This document shows positions 59,771 to 64,000 of a stretch of 64,000 bases of DNA, in pieces. The stretch is from Streptomyces platensis (GTDB taxonomy: Bacteria; Actinomycetota; Actinomycetes; Streptomycetales; Streptomycetaceae). The stretch is taken from positions 1,860,001 through 1,924,000 of the forward strand of contig NZ_CP023691.1 in NCBI RefSeq assembly GCF_008704855.1, in the 5' to 3' direction. The notes beneath the pieces were generated by a model that was not told where the DNA came from, ran no database searches, and saw only the letters and a program-made list of their open reading frames with translations. Position numbers and translations under genes: made by a program. Positions within the stretch are counted from its first letter, which is position 1. Each line of letters starts with the position of its first letter.

Positions 59771-60506
59771 CGTCGCGTCCGTTCGACCGGCCGACCCAGG
59801 CGTCGACGTCATATCCACGGTCCTCCCAGTATCCGGGCTCGACCTGTTCGGTGACGGTGATCCCGGAGAGCCACTTCGCCGACTTGTAGAAGTACATGGG
59901 CGCGACATAGAGCCGCACCGGGCCGCCGTGCGCATGCGCGAGCGGTCTGTCCTGCATCCGCAGGGCGACCAGGACGTCGTCGCGGCGGGCCTGTTCGAGG
60001 GTGAGCGACTCGCTGTAGGCGCCGTCGAAGCAGGTGAAGCGGACGGCCCGGGCCTCGGGGCGGACCCCCGCGGCATCGAGCAGGGCCGAGAGGCGGACCC
60101 CCTCGAAGGGGGTGCCGGGCACCCGCCAGCCGGTGACGCACTGGACATCGCGCACGAGCCGGGTCTGCGGCATCCGGCGCAGGTCGGCGAGGCTGTAGCC
60201 GGCGCGGTGACGCACCAGGCCGTCGACCGTCAGCCGGTAGTGGTGGGCGTCCTTCTCCGGTACGGATCCGGTCACCGAGTAGTAGCGGAAGCCGCCGCCG
60301 CCCGGGAGCAGCCCTGACAGGCCGGTGGGGTCCTTCTGCGCGGCGGCGCCGAGGGCACTGTCGTAGGCACGCTGGAGGAGAGGTGCCGTGGCCACTCCGG
60401 CGGCACCGGCCGCGAGCATGCCGAGCACCACCCGACGGCCCACGGGGGTGCCCTGCCCGTCCCTGCCGCCGCCCGCCGCGCGGTCCGGCCTGTCGTCCCT
60501 GGTCAT
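59754..60506 (-). CDS. Molybdopterin-dependent oxidoreductase, sulfite-oxidase/MsrP family, Tat-exported
   Basis: 250 residues. An N-terminal twin-arginine signal (VGRRVVLGMLAAGAAGVA near residues 22-39) directs the folded enzyme out of the cytoplasm. The Oxidored_molyb domain (about 75-235) includes the molybdenum-ligand Cys in RDVQCVTGW near residue 121 and the family blocks VRFTCFDGAYSESL and YVAPMYFYKSAKW. The partner cytochrome b gene overlaps downstream, giving a two-gene unit analogous to MsrP-MsrQ but with a different membrane subunit. The substrate (sulfoxide, sulfite or another) is unknown. Confidence 0.9.
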   Translation of the reverse strand: MTRDDRPDRAAGGGRDGQGTPVGRRVVLGMLAAGAAGVATAPLLQRAYDSALGAAAQKDPTGLSGLLPGGGGFRYYSVTGSVPEKDAHHYRLTVDGLVRHRAGYSLADLRRMPQTRLVRDVQCVTGWRVPGTPFEGVRLSALLDAAGVRPEARAVRFTCFDGAYSESLTLEQARRDDVLVALRMQDRPLAHAHGGPVRLYVAPMYFYKSAKWLSGITVTEQVEPGYWEDRGYDVDAWVGRSNGRDDAPTT

Positions 60507-60569
60507 GCCTCGATTCGAACACCGGACGGGCGCCGGGGCCAGTGTCCGGGCCCCGGCGTCAGACTTTCG

Positions 60570-61574
60570 TCATCGTCGTCCCCGGGGGCACGGTGCGGTG
60601 ATGTCCCCGGCGCGGCGCAGGGCGGTGTCCCGGGCGGCCCGGAACGCGCCGTCGGCGTCGCGGCCCGCGTACGACCACGGGGTCCGGGTGGGGTGCGGGC
60701 CGATGCGCTGGAAGAGCGCGGCGGCCTCGGCCATCCACCCCTCATGGAAGGTGGCGTGGGCGAGGAAGTTGAGATCGACCTTGGCGCGGGGGTGGTCCTC
60801 ACCGCCCCATTCCAGCCACCAGTCGAAGGCGTCCCGCAGGATCTGGTGGGCGCGCCGGGTGGACCAGTGGCCCCGGTCCGGACGGGGTGCCGGGCCCGCG
60901 GTGGCCAGGACGCGGTAGCGCTCCGTGTGGGCCACGAGGGGCAGGAGGGCGAGCGGCGAGTCGGCGGGGGCGCGGGCCGCGGCGCGGGCGGCGAAGGCAT
61001 GGGCCGGGTGCCGGGGGTCCTCGCGGGCGCCGGGATGCTCCTCGGCCAGGGCGGCCGTCATCAGGTGATGTGCGTGATGGTGGTCGCGGTGCCGGGCACG
61101 GATCTGCTGGAAGGCGTGCGCCCGGGCCTCCGGGGTGCCGGTGCGGCGGGCGAGGATCAGCGCGCCGAGCCAGGGCGTCGGGTCCTCGGGCAGCAGCCGG
61201 GCGGCGGTGGCACAGGCGTCGGCGGCGGCCTCGGCGCTGCTCTCGCCGTGCAGCGCGAGCCGGACGGTGGCGAGCGCCAGGAGGGTGGCGGCGTCACCGC
61301 TGTCCGGTTCGGCGAGCCGCCAGTCGCCGGCCCAGGCCGCGCTGCCGGGCGAGGTGGCCAGGACCGTTAATCGGTGGCCGCGCAGATCCCAGTCCTGGCC
61401 GGTCTCGGCGAGCAGGCCGCGCACCCGGGCCCACTGGCCGAGCGCCAAGGCGTCGGCGGCGAGGGACAGTTGAGCGTCGTCCAGGGCCGGGGCGAGGACC
61501 GGGGCGAGGGCCGGGCCGGCCGGGCAGCGGGCGGGTGCGAGCTGCGGCGGTGGGGATGGGGAAATCGAAATCAC
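60570..61574 (-). CDS. Uncharacterised TPR-like helical protein with a TTA codon
   Basis: 334 residues, helical throughout, Ala/Leu-rich with TPR-like spacing (LSLAADALALGQWARVRGLL, then DPTPWLGALILARRTGT). Several His/Trp-rich blocks are present, such as RHRDHHHAHHLM near residue 160 and FDWWLEWGGEDHPRAK. I do not recognise a known family. There is no signal or membrane helix. Codon 69 (61368-61370) is TTA, so translation should require the bldA tRNA, pointing to expression in development or secondary metabolism. The start at 61574 begins with a Pro-rich leader and is not certain. Confidence 0.72.
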   Translation of the reverse strand: MISISPSPPPQLAPARCPAGPALAPVLAPALDDAQLSLAADALALGQWARVRGLLAETGQDWDLRGHRLTVLATSPGSAAWAGDWRLAEPDSGDAATLLALATVRLALHGESSAEAAADACATAARLLPEDPTPWLGALILARRTGTPEARAHAFQQIRARHRDHHHAHHLMTAALAEEHPGAREDPRHPAHAFAARAAARAPADSPLALLPLVAHTERYRVLATAGPAPRPDRGHWSTRRAHQILRDAFDWWLEWGGEDHPRAKVDLNFLAHATFHEGWMAEAAALFQRIGPHPTRTPWSYAGRDADGAFRAARDTALRRAGDITAPCPRGRR

Positions 61575-61918
61575 GGGTCAGGGGCTCCATGACGCGCCGC
61601 ACCGGCCCCGAACAACCCCCTGAGTCGCCCTCAGTGGGGAGGGACCGGATCCGTACGCGCCTCTACAGAGGGTGATGGCTTGGTCCGCACCAGTCATCAC
61701 GCACAGCAAAGCGGTACGCAGAGCTCCGCGTCAAGGCGGGAAGGGGAATGGCTGGATCCGCCCCAACCCCCCTTCCGTATCACGGTATTGAACGGACGGC
61801 CAACGGAAGGGGGAGACGGATGGCGGCCGGAACGCGCACCGCCCGCGTCCCCGCCGCCCGTCTCCCCTCCCCCGCCCCGGTCCCCCGTCCCCGCTGCCCG
61901 TCCCCGCCTCCGTCCCCG
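61575..61918. other. Intergenic region with a C-rich tract
   Basis: 344 bases between the TPR-like gene start and the 3' end of the FAD dehydrogenase gene. The left part should hold the promoter of the TPR-like gene. The right end (about 61850-61920) is an almost pure CCCGTCCCCG-type tract on the plus strand. No gene, strong hairpin or promoter motif could be supported. Confidence 0.5.
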
Positions 61919-63574
61919 TCAGGACACCGCCCGCGCCGCCGCCCGCCCCGCCGTACGCCCGGAGAAGAGGCAGCCGCCGAGGAAGGTGCCCTCCAGCGAG
62001 CGGTAGCCGTGCACCCCGCCGCCGCCGAACCCGGCCGCCTCGCCCGCCGCGTACACACCGGGCAGAGGCGCGCCGCCGTCGGCCAGCACCCGCGAGGAGA
62101 GGTCGGTCTCCAGGCCGCCGAGCGTCTTGCGGGTGAGGATGTTCAGCCGTACGGCGATCAGCGGGCCCGCCTTGGGGTCGAGCAGCCGGTGCGGGGCGGC
62201 GGTGCGGATCAGCCGGTCGCCGAGGTACTTCCGGGCCCCGCGTATCGCCGTCACCTGGAGGTCCTTGGTGAAGGAGTGGGCGATCTCGCGGTCGCGCGCG
62301 ACGATCTCGCCGCGCAGCGCGTCCTCCGCGATCAGCGGCTTTCCGGTCAGCTCGTTCATCCGCCGCACCAGGTCCGTCAGCGACCGCTCGACGATGAAGT
62401 CCGCGCCGTGGTCCATGAAGGCCCGCACCGGGCCCGGCGCACCGGCCCTGGCCCGGCCCAGCACGTCCCGGATGCTCTTTCCGGTCAGATCCGGGTTCTG
62501 CTCGGAGCCGGAGAGGGTGAACTCCTTCTCGATGATCTTCTGGGTGAGCACGAACCAGGTGTGATCATGGCCGGTCCGCATGATGTGCTCCAGCGTCCCG
62601 AGGGTGTCGAAGCCCGGGAACAGCGGCACCGGCAGCCGTTTGCCGCGGGCGTCCAGCCACAGCGGGGACGGGCCGGACAGGATCCGGATGCCGTGCAGCG
62701 GCCAGATGGGGTTCCAGTTGTCGATGCCTTCGGTGTAGTGCCACATCCGGTCACGGTTGATGAGCCGGCCGCCGGCCGCCTCGGCGATGCCCAGCATCTT
62801 GCCGTCCACATGCGCCGGGACCCCGGACAGCATCCGCTTCGGGGGCCTGCCGAGCCGCTTCGGCCAGTTGGCGCGCACCAGCTCGTGATTGCCGCCGATA
62901 CCGCCCGAGGTGACGATCACGGCCTGCGCCCGCAGCTCGAAGGCGCCGGCCACCTCGCGGCTGCTGGGCCGGCCGCGTTCCACGTCCGACGGCTCCAGGA
63001 TCTCGCCGCTGACGGTGTCCACGGTCCCCGCGCTGCGCGACAGCCCGGTCACCCGGTGGCGGAAGCGCAGCTCCACCAGGCCACGGGCCGCTCCGGCCCG
63101 TACCCGGCGCTCGAACGGGGCGACCAGACCGGGCCCGGTGCCCCAGGTGATGTGGAAGCGGGGGACGGAGTTGCCGTGCCCGGTCGCGTCATAGCCGCCG
63201 CGTTCGGCCCAGCCGACGACGGGGAACAGCCGTACGCCCTGCCGGTGCAGCCAGGCGCGTTTCTCGCCGGCCGCGAAGTCGACATAGGCCTCGGCCCATT
63301 TGCGCGGCCAGTGATCCTCCGGCCGGTCAAAACCGGCCGTGCCCAGCCAGTCCTGCCAGGCCAGCGCGTGGCTGTCGCGGACCCGGAGCCGGCGCTGCTC
63401 GGGCGAGTCGACCAGGAAGAGACCGCCGAAGGACCAGTGGGCCTGTCCGCCGAGGGACTGTTCGGGCTCCTGGTCGAGGAGGATCACCTTGCGTCCCGCG
63501 TCCACCAGCTCGGCGGTGGCCGCCAGGCCCGCGAGCCCCGCTCCGATCACGATCACATCAGCGTCGTACGCCAT
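61919..63574 (-). CDS. FAD-binding dehydrogenase (3-ketosteroid dehydrogenase/fumarate reductase-like flavoprotein)
   Basis: 551 residues. The FAD-binding N-terminal motif is DVIVIGAGLAGLAATAEL, followed by LLDQEPEQSLGGQAHWSFGG. The C-terminal FAD-closing block is GVYAAGEAAGFGGGGVHGYR with LEGTFLGGCLFSGRTAGR. This is the FAD_binding_2 family, often annotated as a putative steroid or fumarate dehydrogenase-like enzyme; the substrate here is unknown. No Tat signal or haem domain is present, so it is cytoplasmic. The ATG at 63574 is preferred because GAGGAG lies upstream; an earlier ATG adds MRRAE. Confidence 0.9.
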   Translation of the reverse strand: MAYDADVIVIGAGLAGLAATAELVDAGRKVILLDQEPEQSLGGQAHWSFGGLFLVDSPEQRRLRVRDSHALAWQDWLGTAGFDRPEDHWPRKWAEAYVDFAAGEKRAWLHRQGVRLFPVVGWAERGGYDATGHGNSVPRFHITWGTGPGLVAPFERRVRAGAARGLVELRFRHRVTGLSRSAGTVDTVSGEILEPSDVERGRPSSREVAGAFELRAQAVIVTSGGIGGNHELVRANWPKRLGRPPKRMLSGVPAHVDGKMLGIAEAAGGRLINRDRMWHYTEGIDNWNPIWPLHGIRILSGPSPLWLDARGKRLPVPLFPGFDTLGTLEHIMRTGHDHTWFVLTQKIIEKEFTLSGSEQNPDLTGKSIRDVLGRARAGAPGPVRAFMDHGADFIVERSLTDLVRRMNELTGKPLIAEDALRGEIVARDREIAHSFTKDLQVTAIRGARKYLGDRLIRTAAPHRLLDPKAGPLIAVRLNILTRKTLGGLETDLSSRVLADGGAPLPGVYAAGEAAGFGGGGVHGYRSLEGTFLGGCLFSGRTAGRAAARAVS

Positions 63575-63783
63575 CTCTGCTCTCCTCAACGGGGCACGCC
63601 GGGCGCCCCGGCCGCAACGGTGGAACGATCCTCAGCGCACCCGTCTGCCGCGTCAACCATGGAGTTACCGGGTGGTACACCGGGGCGCGCGGGAGAATGG
63701 GGGTGACGAGGGCCACCCCACGCCCGACGCCGGATGACTATCCTCAGGCGCATCCCCCCACCCCGCGCGATACGAGGTGCGAC

Positions 63784-64000
63784 GTGACGGTGATATTGCT
63801 CGCCCTTGGCGCGGCCTGCTGCCTGGGACTCGGTTTCGTGTTTCAGCAGGCCGCGGCGCAACACGCCCCGATGAAGGACTTCCTCTCCTTCCGTCTGCTG
63901 CTCGACTTGGTGCGGATGCCCCTGTGGGTGGCCGGTATCGGTCTGATGGTGGTCGGGATGGCGCTCGGCGCGGTGGCGCTGGGGATGGGCGACATCACCC
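63784..64000 (+). CDS. DMT-type (EamA-like) membrane protein, 3' end missing
   Basis: The first 72 codons of an integral membrane protein, cut by the window edge. VTVILLALGAACCLGLGFVFQ and a second hydrophobic helix after RMPLWVAGIG fit the drug/metabolite transporter superfamily, which has ten helices of this kind. Start GTG 63784 has GAGG upstream. Substrate and full length cannot be judged. Confidence 0.75.
   Translation, partial: MTVILLALGAACCLGLGFVFQQAAAQHAPMKDFLSFRLLLDLVRMPLWVAGIGLMVVGMALGAVALGMGDIT

Noticed and set aside
61850-61920. C-rich tract as an i-motif/G-quadruplex regulator
   Set aside because: It lies downstream of a gene's 3' end, its runs are irregular, and there is no positional link to a promoter.

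Overview
The window is a high-GC actinobacterial chromosome segment, almost certainly Streptomyces. The reasons are a third-position GC bias near saturation, GTG/TTG starts, chaplin genes with an LAxTG sortase signal, mycothiol biosynthesis (mshC), the gyl glycerol regulon, and very rare TTA codons. The order metH-gylR-glpF-glpK-glpD ... PAC2-mshC ... chpC-chpH matches what I recall of the Streptomyces coelicolor core (about SCO1657-SCO1676). The 13.0-23.7 kb block looks inserted between glpD and the PAC2/mshC block. That comparison is from memory, not from an alignment.

Layout. 0-3 kb: two tandem paralogous family-5 peptide-binding lipoproteins on the minus strand, the first cut by the window edge. 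3-7.6 kb: a HAD phosphatase and cobalamin-dependent methionine synthase metH. 7.8-12.8 kb: gylR followed by glpF-glpK-glpD, with a shared 12-bp motif upstream of gylR and of glpF. 13-23.7 kb: a secreted TIM-barrel-like protein, a FadR-type regulator, and a minus-strand operon for the non-phosphorylating L-fucose pathway. The operon holds L-fuconate dehydratase, an SDR dehydrogenase, an RbsABC-type sugar ABC transporter, an L-fucose dehydrogenase-like aldo/keto reductase and a fuconolactonase, with a further SDR behind it. The same 11-base palindrome precedes the regulator gene and the operon. 23.8-33 kb: conserved actinobacterial housekeeping genes, namely PAC2, mshC, a lipid-kinase-like protein, DUF3090, a histidine phosphatase, CorA, a ferritin-like protein, an F420-type luciferase-like oxidoreductase and an aldo/keto reductase. 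33-41 kb: a RecD2-like protein whose ATPase motifs look lost, a conserved divergent gene pair, chpC/chpH, an M20 peptidase, tRNA-Leu(GAG) and an RluA-type pseudouridine synthase.

41.5-47 kb is the most unusual part. It is a three-gene operon with a caspase/SUMF1-like (FGE-fold) fusion protein and two large proteins I cannot assign. The second gene has a TTA codon, so it is probably under bldA control. A Bax-inhibitor-1/YccA membrane protein follows 74 bp later. This has the architecture of a bacterial regulated-cell-death or conflict system and is my main candidate for something undescribed.

47.9-64 kb: a HAD hydrolase, a NUDIX hydrolase, a HEAT-repeat protein, an ABC-F ATPase with a structured leader, a TTA-containing cytochrome P450 preceded by four 20-bp tandem repeats, and a thioredoxin-like [2Fe-2S] protein. 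Then come a two-component system, an ArsR-type regulator plus MFS exporter with a 14-bp-periodic operator, a Tat-exported molybdopterin oxidoreductase with its cytochrome b, a TTA-containing hypothetical protein, a flavin-dependent dehydrogenase and the start of a DMT transporter. No insertion sequence, integrase, CRISPR array or prophage gene was seen.
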